Shown here: positions 1 to 8,530 of the stretch, piece by piece
Layout of the letters: each line of letters starts with the position of its first letter
Position numbering within the stretch: the stretch's first letter is position 1
From: AP-15 sp963712825
Lineage (GTDB): Bacteria; Pseudomonadota; Alphaproteobacteria; ATCC43930; CGMCC-115725
NCBI GenBank assembly: GCA_963712825.1
Contig: CAVQJP010000011.1
Coordinates: forward strand, 434,001 to 498,000
Direction of reading: 5' to 3'
DNA: 64,000 nucleotides
The notes under the pieces: model-generated
The model's input: the letters and a program-made list of their open reading frames with translations, nothing else
Database searches by the model: none
What the model was told of the DNA's origin: nothing
Translations under genes and position numbers: made by a program

Positions 1-945
1 GCCGTGATCGCGATAGGCGTCCATCGTCGCCGGCGGCATCGTGTTGACCGTGTCCGACCCGATCAGCTCGTCGACATAGAGCACGTCGCTGTAGGCCTTG
101 TTTTTGGTGCCGGTGCTGGCCCACAACAGCCGCTGGCTCTGTGCGCCCTGCTGTGCCAGGCGTTGCCAGCGCTCGTCGCCGTAAATCTTTTGATAGTGTT
201 GATAGGCGAGCTTGGCGTTGGCGATCGCGATGTGGCCTTTGAGCTTTTCGAGCCGCGCCTTGTCCGCCGGGTCGGTCGTCGCGGCGATGCGCTTGTCGAG
301 CGCCTCGTCGACCAAGGTGTCGATGCGGCTGACAAAAAAGCTCGCCACGCTCGCCACCTTGTGCGGGTCGCCGCCTTTTTTGGCAAATGCCTCGAGACCC
401 GAGATGTAGGCGTCGGCGACCTCGGCATAGACCCGCTGCGAGAACAGCAGGGTGACGTTGATGTTGATCCCCTCGCCGATCAGCGTGCGGATCGCCGGCA
501 GCCCGGCCTTGGTGCCGGGCACCTTGACCATCAGGTTTTCGCGGCCGACCTCGCGCCACAGCCGGCGCGCCTCCTCGATCGTCTCATGCGTCTTCAGCGC
601 CAGATAGGGCGAGACTTCGAGACTGATAAAGCCGTCGCGTCCCTGGGTCTGGTGGTAGACCGGGCGCAGCGCGTCGGCCCCTTCCTGAATGTCGCGCACC
701 GCCAGCTCCTCGAACAGCGCCCCGGGGTCGAGGTCGCCGTTCTGCTGCGCCGCCGCGATCAGCTCGTCGTAATCGTCGCCGTGACCGATCGCCTTCTCGA
801 AGATCGACGGGTTCGAGGTGACGCCGCGCAGCCCGTCTTCGGCGATCAGCGTGGTCAGCTGTCCGGTTTTTAGCAATTCGCGGCTGACAAAGTCGAGCCA
901 CACCGACTGGCCGAATTCGTTCAGCGTCTTCAGCGGATTGGGCAT
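1..945 (-). CDS. tal: Transaldolase (5' part; C-terminus beyond left edge)
   Basis: Transaldolase moves a dihydroxyacetone unit between sugar phosphates in the non-oxidative pentose phosphate pathway, in the cytoplasm. The frame is open for 315 codons from the ATG at 945 to the window edge. It shows the family segments GVTSNPSIFEKAI (about residues 41-53) and NLMVKVPGT with the Schiff-base lysine at about residue 141. An AAGGAG Shine-Dalgarno overlaps the stop of transketolase and only 5 bases separate the two genes, so they are co-transcribed and probably translationally coupled. The N-terminus resembles both the stand-alone mycobacterial-type enzyme and the N-terminal half of the bifunctional transaldolase/glucose-6-phosphate isomerase. 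The missing end would decide which. Confidence 0.93.
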   Translation of the reverse strand, partial: MPNPLKTLNEFGQSVWLDFVSRELLKTGQLTTLIAEDGLRGVTSNPSIFEKAIGHGDDYDELIAAAQQNGDLDPGALFEELAVRDIQEGADALRPVYHQTQGRDGFISLEVSPYLALKTHETIEEARRLWREVGRENLMVKVPGTKAGLPAIRTLIGEGININVTLLFSQRVYAEVADAYISGLEAFAKKGGDPHKVASVASFFVSRIDTLVDEALDKRIAATTDPADKARLEKLKGHIAIANAKLAYQHYQKIYGDERWQRLAQQGAQSQRLLWASTGTKNKAYSDVLYVDELIGSDTVNTMPPATMDAYRDHG

Positions 946-950
946 CGCCG

Positions 951-3017
951 TCACTCCTTGCGAGCGAGCTGCTGTTTGGCAGCCGCGTAGACGTGCTCGG
1001 GGGTAAACCCGAATTTGACGAGAAGCTCCTTGAGCGGCGCCGATGCGCCAAACGTCTTCATCCCGATGATCGTGCCGCGCAGCCCCGCATAGCGCTCCCA
1101 GCCCAAGACCGAAGCCTGCTCGACCGCGACCCGGCGCGTCACCGCGGGCGGCAGCACCGCCGCGCGGTAGCTGGCGTCCTGCTGCTCGAACAATTCCCAG
1201 GACGGCATGCTGACGACCCGCGCACCGATCCCCTCGGCCTTGAGCTTTTCATAGGTGTCGAGGCAAACCGCGACCTCGCTGCCGGTGCCGATCAGGATCA
1301 CCTCGGGCATGTCGCCGCCGGTCTCGGCCAATACATAGGCGCCGCGCGCCACGCCGCTCGCCGGCGCGTAACGGGTGCGATCGAACGTCGGCAGGGTTTG
1401 GCGGCTCAAGACCAGACAAACCGGCTGATGCTTGGCCACGAGCGCGACGCGCCAAGCCTCGGCGACCTCGTTCGCGTCGGCCGGGCGCAGCACGATCATC
1501 CCGGGAATGCCGCGAAGCCCGACCAATTGCTCGACCGGCTGATGGGTCGGGCCGTCCTCACCGACGCCGATCGAATCATGGGTAAAGACATAGACGACCG
1601 GCAACTCCATCAGGGCGCTGAGGCGGATCGGCATTTTCATGTAATCGGAAAAGATCAGAAAACCCGAGCCGTAGGGCCGCAGCTTCGACACCGCCATGCC
1701 GTTGCAGATCGCGCCCATCGCGTGCTCGCGAATTCCGAAATGGAAATTGCGGCCGCCGCGGTCGTCAGCTTCGAAATCGCCGGCGTCGGCGAAGGTCAAT
1801 CGGGTCTTGGTCGAGGGGGCGAGATCGGCCGCGCCACCGAGCAGCCAGGGCAGCCGGGGTGCTATCGCGTTCAGCACGTGGGCCGACGAGTCGCGGCTGG
1901 CGATCCCCTTGGGATCAGCCGGAAACACCGGGATGTCACGGTCCCAGCCCTCCGGCAGGTCGCGGCGCTGCATGCGTTCGCAGGCATCGGCGAGATCGGG
2001 GTACTGGGCGCGGTAGCGGGCAAACAGCGCATTCCACTCGGCATGCAGCTTTTGGCCGCGTGCGCCGAAATGCGCGGCGAAATGCTCGCGGACGCCTTCC
2101 GGCACCAGAAAGCTTGCGTCCTCGGGCCAGCCGTAGCGGCGCTTGGTCTCCTTTACCTCTTCGGCGCCCAACGGCTCGCCATGCGCGGCCGAAGTGTCCT
2201 GGCGGTGCGGCGCGCCATACCCGATGTGGCTTTCGACGATGATCAGGGTCGGCCGGTCATTGGTACGCCGGGCGTCGGCGATCGCGTCGGCGATGCGCTC
2301 GCGGTCGTTGGCGTCGCTGACCCGCAAAACCTGCCAGCGATAGCCGAGAAAGCGCGCCGCGACATCCTCGCTGAAGGCAAGCGCCGTATTGCCCTCGATC
2401 GTGATGTGGTTGCTGTCGTAAATCCATGTGAGATTGCCAAGGCGCAGATGGCCGGCCAGCGAGGCGGCCTCGCTGCCGACACCCTCCATCATGCAGCCGT
2501 CGCCGCACAAGGCGAACACGTCGTAGTCGAAGATGTCGAACCCCGGCCGGTTGAAGTGCTTGGCCAGCCAATCGGCGGCGATCGCCATGCCGACGCTGTT
2601 GGCGATGCCTTGGCCGAGCGGCCCGGTCGTCGTCTCGACGCCGGAGGTCAGGTGGTATTCGGGGTGGCCCGGGCATTTGCTGCCGAGCTGGCGAAAATGC
2701 TTCAGATCGTCGAGCGCCACCGCGGGGGTGCCAAGCCGCTCGTATTTTTCGTCGACCGAGGTGACCCCGGTCAGATGCAGCAGCGAATAAAGCAGGGCCG
2801 AGGCATGACCCGACGACAACACGAAGCGGTCGCGGTTGGGCCAGATCGGGTCCGCCGGATCGAAGCGCAGATATTGCTGCCACAAGGTGTAGACAACGGG
2901 CGCCATCGCCATCGGGGTGCCGGGATGACCGGAATTCGCCTGCTGCACCGCGTCGATGCACAAGGTCCGGATGGTGTTGACGCAAAGCTCGTCGATTGAC
3001 CCGGCCGCTGCCATCAT
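951..3017 (-). CDS. tkt: Transketolase
   Basis: This thiamine-diphosphate enzyme transfers two-carbon units in the pentose phosphate pathway and, in autotrophs, the Calvin cycle. The 688-residue protein has normal family length. It contains the SGHPGTPMAMAP segment near residue 29, the DRFVLSSGHAS stretch, the cofactor and metal motif GDGCMMEGV near residue 172, and the transketolase C-terminal domain. Two adjacent ATG codons (3017 and 3014) could start it. It lies between gluconokinase (28 bases upstream) and transaldolase (5 bases downstream), so gluconate and pentose carbon handling is encoded as one unit. Confidence 0.97.
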   Translation of the reverse strand: MMAAAGSIDELCVNTIRTLCIDAVQQANSGHPGTPMAMAPVVYTLWQQYLRFDPADPIWPNRDRFVLSSGHASALLYSLLHLTGVTSVDEKYERLGTPAVALDDLKHFRQLGSKCPGHPEYHLTSGVETTTGPLGQGIANSVGMAIAADWLAKHFNRPGFDIFDYDVFALCGDGCMMEGVGSEAASLAGHLRLGNLTWIYDSNHITIEGNTALAFSEDVAARFLGYRWQVLRVSDANDRERIADAIADARRTNDRPTLIIVESHIGYGAPHRQDTSAAHGEPLGAEEVKETKRRYGWPEDASFLVPEGVREHFAAHFGARGQKLHAEWNALFARYRAQYPDLADACERMQRRDLPEGWDRDIPVFPADPKGIASRDSSAHVLNAIAPRLPWLLGGAADLAPSTKTRLTFADAGDFEADDRGGRNFHFGIREHAMGAICNGMAVSKLRPYGSGFLIFSDYMKMPIRLSALMELPVVYVFTHDSIGVGEDGPTHQPVEQLVGLRGIPGMIVLRPADANEVAEAWRVALVAKHQPVCLVLSRQTLPTFDRTRYAPASGVARGAYVLAETGGDMPEVILIGTGSEVAVCLDTYEKLKAEGIGARVVSMPSWELFEQQDASYRAAVLPPAVTRRVAVEQASVLGWERYAGLRGTIIGMKTFGASAPLKELLVKFGFTPEHVYAAAKQQLARKE

Positions 3018-3045
3018 CGTCTCTCCATCGATCTGTCAACGCGGA

Positions 3046-3582
3046 TCATGCCGGCCGTTTCGCCATGGGCCGGAGAACCGCGGCGATTTGCCCGACAATG
3101 CGGTCGACCGGCCGGTTGACCGCGACTGTGATCGGGTCCTCGTCCCGACTGGGCGCTTCGAGCAGGGCGAACTGACTGTCGAGCAGGCTCGGCGGCATGA
3201 AGTGCCCGCGCCGGGCGGCAAGCCGTTCGCCGATCAGTTCGCGCGAGCCGTCGAGATAGACGAGGCGGACACCCGGCCGGTCGCCAATAATCCGGCGGCG
3301 GTAATCGCGCTTCAGTGCCGAGCAGGTGAGGACGCCGCAGGTGCCGTGCGCACGCCAAGCGTCGATTGCCTGGGCCACCGCGGCGAGCCACGGCGCCCGG
3401 TCGGCGTCGTTCAGCGGACGCCCGCTCTGCATCTTTGCCACATTCTCCGGCGGGTGAAGCCGATCCCCCTCGATAAACTCCCAATCGAGACGTTCCGCCA
3501 AGCGCTCCCCGACCGTCGTTTTGCCGACGCCGGCGACGCCCATGACGACGGCAATGGACGGGGTGTCAGAATTTTGCCGCAC
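3046..3582 (-). CDS. gntK: Gluconokinase
   Basis: This enzyme phosphorylates gluconate to 6-phosphogluconate, the entry to the pentose phosphate and Entner-Doudoroff routes. The 178-residue size fits the GntK family. The P-loop GVAGVGKT is at residues 15-22, followed by the typical EGDRLHPPENVAKM segment and CSALKRDYRRR. Translation appears to start at GTG 3582; the first in-frame ATG would remove the strand preceding the P-loop. It is the first gene of a gntK-tkt-tal operon transcribed leftward, with a plausible promoter just upstream. Confidence 0.93.
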   Translation of the reverse strand: MRQNSDTPSIAVVMGVAGVGKTTVGERLAERLDWEFIEGDRLHPPENVAKMQSGRPLNDADRAPWLAAVAQAIDAWRAHGTCGVLTCSALKRDYRRRIIGDRPGVRLVYLDGSRELIGERLAARRGHFMPPSLLDSQFALLEAPSRDEDPITVAVNRPVDRIVGQIAAVLRPMAKRPA

Positions 3583-3611
3583 GTTCCACGATCCCCGCCT
3601 TCGGCCGTAAC

Positions 3612-3640
3612 ACTATAAATCGAGCCGCGCTGCCGGTCGA
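3612..3640 (-). promoter_or_regulatory. Putative sigma70 promoter of gntK-tkt-tal
   Basis: On the minus strand TCGACC (3640-3635), a 17-base spacer and TATAGT (3617-3612) resemble -35 and -10 boxes. They lie about 30 bases upstream of the GTG start of gntK. This is by eye only; the -35 box matches the consensus at four of six positions. Confidence 0.4.
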
Positions 3641-3770
3641 CCCGATATTCTTGAACATCACGCGACAGTGACCCGTGCCCGCTTCCTCGAAGGGAGGCAG
3701 CGGCATCCTCGGCGGTTCGAGTTCAAAAATCCTGAACGCCGCCGGTCGATTTCGCGAGGCCCCTGCGCGG

Positions 3771-4265
3771 TCAGCCCCGATAGCCGAGGCTGGCCCGAAA
3801 CACCGGCGGCCTGCTCGGCGCTTCGGCGAGCGGGCCCTCTGCCGGTTCGATTGTTACCAGCAGCTCTCCGGTCCCGCTGGCCAGGCGCCGGATATTCGCC
3901 GGGGTCTCGGCGATCACCTTACGCCCGGACAGCGGCAGCAGACCGAGCGGCTGCGGCGCCGCGGCGCCGGGGGTTGTCAGCCAGAGCTGATAGGCCTTGC
4001 CGCCAGGCGGCGCAGGCGGGCCGAGGCCGTCGACGGCGATCTGATGCGCGGTTCGGGCGAGCCGCACCGACCAAGCCGGACGCTGCCCGGCGTCACGCAG
4101 CACGGCGATAACCGGCCGCTCGGCAAAGTCGGGCGGCGCGCGCGCGACAACAGCGGCCACCCACAGCGCAAGCGCCGCGACGCCGAAACCGGCGGCAAGC
4201 GAGCGCCAAAGCCGTACCTTGTCCAATAATCCGGGGAGGCTAGGCAAGGCTCGGCTTCCGCTCAT
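3771..4265 (-). CDS. RskA-type anti-sigma factor C-terminal domain protein
   Basis: The 164-residue protein has one N-terminal membrane segment (about residues 25-42). An extracytoplasmic domain typical of RskA follows, including RPAWSVRL, GKAYQLWL, LGLLPLSGRKVI and a beta-rich end. RskA proteins normally carry a cytoplasmic zinc/sigma-binding region of about 90 residues before the membrane segment. Here only some 24 residues precede it, so sigma-factor binding cannot be assumed, and no ECF sigma gene is adjacent. The start ATG overlaps the stop of the upstream small protein by four bases (ATGA). It could be a truncated anti-sigma factor or a membrane sensor part working with that neighbour. 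Confidence 0.75.
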   Translation of the reverse strand: MSGSRALPSLPGLLDKVRLWRSLAAGFGVAALALWVAAVVARAPPDFAERPVIAVLRDAGQRPAWSVRLARTAHQIAVDGLGPPAPPGGKAYQLWLTTPGAAAPQPLGLLPLSGRKVIAETPANIRRLASGTGELLVTIEPAEGPLAEAPSRPPVFRASLGYRG

Positions 4266-4510
4266 GGGTGCGGCACTGGGAAAAACCGCAGCACCGCCGG
4301 GAGGATGCCGAGAGCCACAATAAGCATGCTCGCGAATTTGATCGTCAGGCGCTGCTCGAGCTGGCGCAAATCGGAGCTGGTTGCGTGTTCGGCGCGACCG
4401 ATCGCGTCCGCAAGGGCTCCCGCCGCCGCCTCGGCATGCTCGGGGGTAAACCCGGCCTTTTCGCGGAGCCCTCGGGCCAACTTTAATGTGGCGACGGCGA
4501 TGCCGGTCAT
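4262..4510 (-). CDS. Small coiled-coil membrane protein, DUF1640-like
   Basis: From the ATG at 4510 the product is 82 residues. It has an amphipathic region (LKLARGLREKAGFTPEHAEA), a heptad-rich coiled coil around SSDLRQLEQRLTIK, and a C-terminal hydrophobic helix, SMLIVALGILPAVLRF. This layout matches the short bacterial DUF1640/CCDC90-like proteins, which anchor a coiled coil in the inner membrane; their function is not established. In-frame ATGs at 4564 and 4540 would give longer forms, but the family pattern starts near MTGIAVATLK. It is coupled by a four-base overlap to the RskA-like gene. Confidence 0.65.
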   Translation of the reverse strand: MTGIAVATLKLARGLREKAGFTPEHAEAAAGALADAIGRAEHATSSDLRQLEQRLTIKFASMLIVALGILPAVLRFFPVPHP

Positions 4511-4616
4511 CGTCGCGCGCTCGCCGTCAGACCGCCGCATTCCGCTCGCAGAGCCATGCTGCAAGATACAGCGTCAGGTCTGCCGAGTTGCACCCGCGGC
4601 TTTCGGACCGGGTAAG

Positions 4617-5921
4617 TCAACGCCGCGCCTTGGCGGCGACCGGCGAGATCAGCACCCGATCGACGCGGCGGCCGTCCATGTCGACGACCTCGAACTGATA
4701 GCCGTCGGCGGTGACGCGGTCGGCGATCATCGGCACGCGGTTGAGCCGCGCCATCAGATAGCCGCCGAGGGTGTGGAAATCGGCGTCCTCGCCGGTCAGG
4801 CGCGACAGCCCGAGCACCTGCTTCAGCTCGTCAAGACCGACCATGCCGTCGACCAGCCAGGTGCCGTCCTCCCGCCGCACCACGCGCTGGTCGGAGTCGC
4901 CCGAGCCCGGGATGTCGCCGACCAGCGCCTCCAGGATGTCGCTCGGCGTCACCAGCCCTTCGAGATCGCCATATTCGTCGACGATCAGCGCCATCGGCTC
5001 GCCCGAGCGTTTGAACATGTCTAGCACGCGCAGCACCGATACCGTGTTCGGCAGGTAAAGCGGCGGGCGCGTGGCCGCGCGCAAGTCGAGCGGCTCGCCG
5101 GCAAGGCAGCGGACGAGCAGGCCCTTGGCCTCGACAATCCCGTCGACCTGCTGAGAACTGCCTCGCATGACCGGAAAGCGCGAATAAGGGCTGCCGTGAA
5201 TCTTGCGCCGGTTCTCCTGCTCCGAGTCATCGAGGTCGAGCCATTCGATGCGCGTGCGCGGCGTCATCACCGTGCTCGCCCGGCGATCGCCGAGCCGCAA
5301 CGCCATTTCGACAATCTCGGTCTCGGCCTTGGGGATATGACCCGCGGCGGTTCCCTCCCGAAGCATAAAGCTGATCTCTTCGTCGGTGACCGGCGTCGAC
5401 CCTTCGCTGCGCAACGGCAACAGGCGCAGCACGAGATCGGTAGACGCACTCAAGAACCACTCGATCGGCGCCCCGATCCGCGACAACGCCGCCATGGTCC
5501 GAGCAAACGCCGCGGCGATGCTTTCGGCATGCGACATCGCGATCCGTTTTGGCACCAATTCGCCGATGATCAGCGAAAAATAGGAAATGGCGAGCACGAC
5601 GATCGCCATGCTGACCGCATGGGCGTAACGGCCGACAAAACCCGGATAAGGCGCAAGCACCTGTTGCAGCCGCTCGCCCAGAGTGGCCTGTCCGAAGGTG
5701 CCCGAAAGCACCGCGATGACGGTAATTCCGATCTGGACGGTCGCCAGCAGCCGCGAGGGATCGGATTTCAGCTCGAGCGCGGCACGCGCACCGAAATTGC
5801 CGGTTTCCTCCAGCGCCCGCAGCCGCGCGGTGCGGGCCGAGATCAGCGCGATCTCGGCCATCGCAAAAAAACCGTTCAGCAAAATCAGCAGAAGGACGAC
5901 GGTCAGTTGCAGAAAGAGCAT
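4617..5921 (-). CDS. HlyC/CorC family membrane protein (DUF21-CBS-CorC_HlyC)
   Basis: The 434-residue protein starts at the ATG at 5921 (MLFLQLTVVL). A TTG extension to 5954 is possible but lacks family support. The N-terminal DUF21 domain has several membrane helices (NGFFAMAEIAL and SYFSLIIGELVPKRIA). A pair of CBS domains follows (MTPRTRIEWLDLDDS; ALIVDEYGDLEGLVTPSDILEAL), then a C-terminal CorC_HlyC domain ending in DRVLI. Members are linked to Mg2+/Co2+ export or resistance and were once called haemolysins. Substrate cannot be read from sequence. It stands alone between divergently unrelated genes. Confidence 0.88.
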   Translation of the reverse strand: MLFLQLTVVLLLILLNGFFAMAEIALISARTARLRALEETGNFGARAALELKSDPSRLLATVQIGITVIAVLSGTFGQATLGERLQQVLAPYPGFVGRYAHAVSMAIVVLAISYFSLIIGELVPKRIAMSHAESIAAAFARTMAALSRIGAPIEWFLSASTDLVLRLLPLRSEGSTPVTDEEISFMLREGTAAGHIPKAETEIVEMALRLGDRRASTVMTPRTRIEWLDLDDSEQENRRKIHGSPYSRFPVMRGSSQQVDGIVEAKGLLVRCLAGEPLDLRAATRPPLYLPNTVSVLRVLDMFKRSGEPMALIVDEYGDLEGLVTPSDILEALVGDIPGSGDSDQRVVRREDGTWLVDGMVGLDELKQVLGLSRLTGEDADFHTLGGYLMARLNRVPMIADRVTADGYQFEVVDMDGRRVDRVLISPVAAKARR

Positions 5922-6094
5922 CGCAATCGCGCTGTTCGACCGCCGCGAACCCAAGCACCGGTGCGGCGACGGGTCGGGTACGATGATCGCGTGAAGATGG
6001 CAACAACAGCCCGCTGTCGCAATCTTTCGACGGGTCTTACAGCTAGGCCGTCACCCGCGGCGGAGCAGCCGACCCACCGGCAGTTTGGGCGCGA

Positions 6095-6712
6095 TCAGCG
6101 CGAATAGTACTCGATGACGAGGTTCGGCTCCATCGAGACGGGATAAGGCACGTCGGTCGGCTTTGGCGCGCGGATAAAGCGGCCCCTCATGCGGTCGTGG
6201 TCGATCTCGACGTAATCGGGCACGTCGCGCTCGCCCGACCGCGATGCTTCGAGCACGAGCGCCATCGCCTTGGCCTTTGCGCCAAGCTCGATGTCGTCGC
6301 CGTCGCGCACCGAGTAGGACGGGATCGTCACCCGCCGGCCGTTGACCCGGACATGGCCGTGATTGACCAGCTGACGCGCGGCGAACGGGGTCGGCACCAG
6401 CTTCATGCGGTAGACGACGGCGTCGAGCCGGCGCTCCAACAGCTCGACCAGATTGTCGCCGGTGTCGCCGCGGCGGCGCACCGCCTCCTCATAGAGGCGC
6501 CGGAACTGGCGCTCGCCGAGATTGGCGTAATAGCCCTTGAGCTTTTGCTTGGCGGCAAGCTGGGTCCCGAAATCGGACGGCTTCTTGCGCCGTTGGCCGT
6601 GCTGGCCGGGGCCGTATTCGCGGCGATTGAGCGGGCTTTTCGGCCGCCCCCACAAATTCACCCCGAGCCGGCGGTTAATCTTGTACTTGGGTTCCTGACG
6701 CTTGCTGCTCAT
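6095..6712 (-). CDS. rpsD: 30S ribosomal protein S4
   Basis: The 205-residue protein starts MSSKRQEPKYKINRR, contains the long alphaproteobacterial-type S4 N-terminal region and the S4 RNA-binding domain (RRLDAVVYRMKL, RQLVNHGHVRVNGRRV), and ends PNLVIEYYSR. It nucleates assembly of the 30S subunit by binding 16S rRNA. The start at 6712 is set by the conserved N-terminus; no strong Shine-Dalgarno is visible. The gene is a single unit, not in an S10/alpha operon, as is usual in Alphaproteobacteria. Confidence 0.97.
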   Translation of the reverse strand: MSSKRQEPKYKINRRLGVNLWGRPKSPLNRREYGPGQHGQRRKKPSDFGTQLAAKQKLKGYYANLGERQFRRLYEEAVRRRGDTGDNLVELLERRLDAVVYRMKLVPTPFAARQLVNHGHVRVNGRRVTIPSYSVRDGDDIELGAKAKAMALVLEASRSGERDVPDYVEIDHDRMRGRFIRAPKPTDVPYPVSMEPNLVIEYYSR

Positions 6713-6808
6713 CAATCGGCGTTCCGGCTGGCGTTGGTGGGGTCCCGATAGGTGCGACCGCGCTCGCGCAACGGGGCCGCTCGCCCGCGCTCTCGGGAAA
6801 GCGGCGAC

Positions 6809-6836
6809 CATATAGCGGCGAATTGGGGAAAGTCAA
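6809..6836 (-). promoter_or_regulatory. Putative rpsD promoter
   Basis: On the minus strand TTGACT (6836-6831), a 16-base spacer and TATATG (6814-6809) form a good sigma70-type match about 100 bases before the S4 start codon. It is the best promoter match in this 266-base intergenic region. Confidence 0.55.
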
Positions 6837-6978
6837 ACCAGCCGTCGGGCGTTGCCACCCCGCTTGTCGTCGCGGACGATCCAGAGGATTTGGGAAAAGC
6901 ACCGCGGCCCTCCGCCCCTGCTGCAAGGGGCCGCGCACTTTCTGGCGCTGCTTGCTCGCGGCGAAACCTCAAACCTGG

Positions 6979-7749
6979 TCAGCCGAGCGGGCGGCCATGG
7001 CGGGCGATGAATTCGGGGAAGGCCTCCTCGGCGCGCGCGCCGCGCACGACATTGGTCGTAAAGTGGCGTTCCTCTTCCCATTGCTGGTCGAGAGTTTGAG
7101 CCATCTGCTTCAGCAGCAAAGCTTTGATCCCGACGACCGCGGCCCGGTTGTTGCCGGCAATCATCCGAGCGAGCTCCATCGTTTTGGGGCGCAGCTGCGC
7201 CCGCGGCACCAGATGGTTCAAGAGCCCGATGCGATGAGCTTCTTCGGCCTCGACCACCCGTGCGGTAAACAGCAATTCCTTGGCGATCGGCCAGCCGACC
7301 TGGTTGGGCAACGTCCAGGTGCTGTTGATCCGGCCGTACGCCGCCGCCAAAAACCGGAAGCGGGTGTCCTCGCAGCCGACCCGCAGGTCGAGCGAGGAGG
7401 CCAGCACCGCCGCCCCGCCATAGGCGAGACCGTTCAGCATGCCGATCGTCGGCTTGGCGCTGGCAGCGACCTCGTAGGCGCCACGGCCGCGGCGGCCGTC
7501 GAGCTCCTCCTGGGTGAAGCGGCGGTCGTCCTCGCGCTGCTCGTGGATGTCGCCGCCCGCGGAAAACGCCCGCTCGCCGGCGCCGGTAATGACGATGCAG
7601 CCGATCGCGTCATCGGCGTCAAGCTCCTTGACCGCCTCGTGCAATTCGCTCGACAGCCTGCGGTTCATCGCGTTGAGCTTTTCGGGCCGGTTCAACGTGA
7701 TGATGCCGACGCCGTCTTCCCAATCGACGAGGATGTGCTCGTAGGCCAT
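6979..7749 (-). CDS. Enoyl-CoA hydratase/isomerase family protein (crotonase fold)
   Basis: The 256-residue product starts at ATG 7749 behind a strong AAGGAGG. It has the crotonase oxyanion-hole segments FSAGGDI (residues 62-68) and LNGLAYGGAAVLA (about 105-117). True enoyl-CoA hydratases carry glutamates in GGGCELA and in the next loop. Here the first is replaced (GGAAVLA) and the corresponding YGRINSTW segment has no glutamate, so hydratase activity is doubtful. Another crotonase reaction is more likely. It lies 32 bases downstream of an FMN reductase gene and is probably co-transcribed with it. Confidence 0.85.
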   Translation of the reverse strand: MAYEHILVDWEDGVGIITLNRPEKLNAMNRRLSSELHEAVKELDADDAIGCIVITGAGERAFSAGGDIHEQREDDRRFTQEELDGRRGRGAYEVAASAKPTIGMLNGLAYGGAAVLASSLDLRVGCEDTRFRFLAAAYGRINSTWTLPNQVGWPIAKELLFTARVVEAEEAHRIGLLNHLVPRAQLRPKTMELARMIAGNNRAAVVGIKALLLKQMAQTLDQQWEEERHFTTNVVRGARAEEAFPEFIARHGRPLG

Positions 7750-7781
7750 GCTTCCCTCCTTTTTTGGCTGACCAGCGCCCC

Positions 7782-8351
7782 TCAACTCTTTTTGCCGATG
7801 GTCCGCGTCCAGGTTTCGAGCGCCACCAGCATGTCGCGGATAAACCCGCGCGCGGCGTCGTCGGTCAGACCGCCCTCGGCATCGAATTTGGTGTGTGCCT
7901 GGCCGATCCGCACCTCGGGCTTATTGATCGGATGGATGTCGAGGAAGACACACGCACGCCTCAGATCGCCCTGCGCGTGCGCGGTGCCGGCCATCCCGGC
8001 GCCGGCGCCCATGATCGCCGCCGGCTTGCCGGCAAAGGGTTGATCCGGCGGGCGCGAGGCCCAGTCGATCGCGTTCTTCAGCACACCCGACATCGAATAA
8101 TTGTATTCCGGCGTCACGAACAGCAGCGCGTCGGCCGCCTTGATTTGCTGCCGCAGGGTCTCGACCGGGGGTGGGAACCCCTGCGCGCGTACATCCTCAT
8201 TGTAAAGCGGAAAGGCCGAGATGTCGGCAATCTCGATTGTCATGCCGGGCGGTTTCATTTCGACCGCGGTGCGCAACGCCGCCATGTTGTACGAGCCCTT
8301 GCGCAGGCTGCCGCAGATGCCGAGGACGGTAATCCCTTGGGCGTCGCTCAT
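7782..8351 (-). CDS. NADPH-dependent FMN reductase family protein
   Basis: The 189-residue flavodoxin-like protein begins at ATG 8351 after GAGGAG. It shows the FMN phosphate loop GSLRKGSYN (residues 14-22) and the flavin-contacting segment PEYNYSMSGVLKNAIDW, as in the chromate/quinone/azo reductase group. It probably reduces quinones or flavin with NAD(P)H in the cytoplasm; the physiological substrate is not readable. It is divergent from the ABC transporter operon and is the first gene of a two-gene unit with the crotonase. Confidence 0.9.
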   Translation of the reverse strand: MSDAQGITVLGICGSLRKGSYNMAALRTAVEMKPPGMTIEIADISAFPLYNEDVRAQGFPPPVETLRQQIKAADALLFVTPEYNYSMSGVLKNAIDWASRPPDQPFAGKPAAIMGAGAGMAGTAHAQGDLRRACVFLDIHPINKPEVRIGQAHTKFDAEGGLTDDAARGFIRDMLVALETWTRTIGKKS

Positions 8352-8530
8352 TCGCCTCTCCTCTTCGCGCCCACGATAGTTGGGCACGATAGTTTGGCGG
8401 GACCCCTTAGCCCAGCCCCGCGCGGCGGGCAAGCCGGTTGCCCGGCGAACCGGCTTGTGCCCCGGTCCGGTTTAGCTCTAAACATCCCGCGAGCCAGTAG
8501 AAATCCGGCGACGTTTGGGGAGGAAGGCAC

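Noticed and set aside
993..2999. 668-codon open frame on the plus strand
   Set aside because: It is antisense to transketolase. Long antisense frames are expected at this GC content, and the translated product has no family pattern.
3700..3735. T-loop-like GGTTCGAGTTC suggesting a tRNA
   Set aside because: No acceptor stem, anticodon arm or D-arm can be folded around it. No tRNA was found anywhere in the window.
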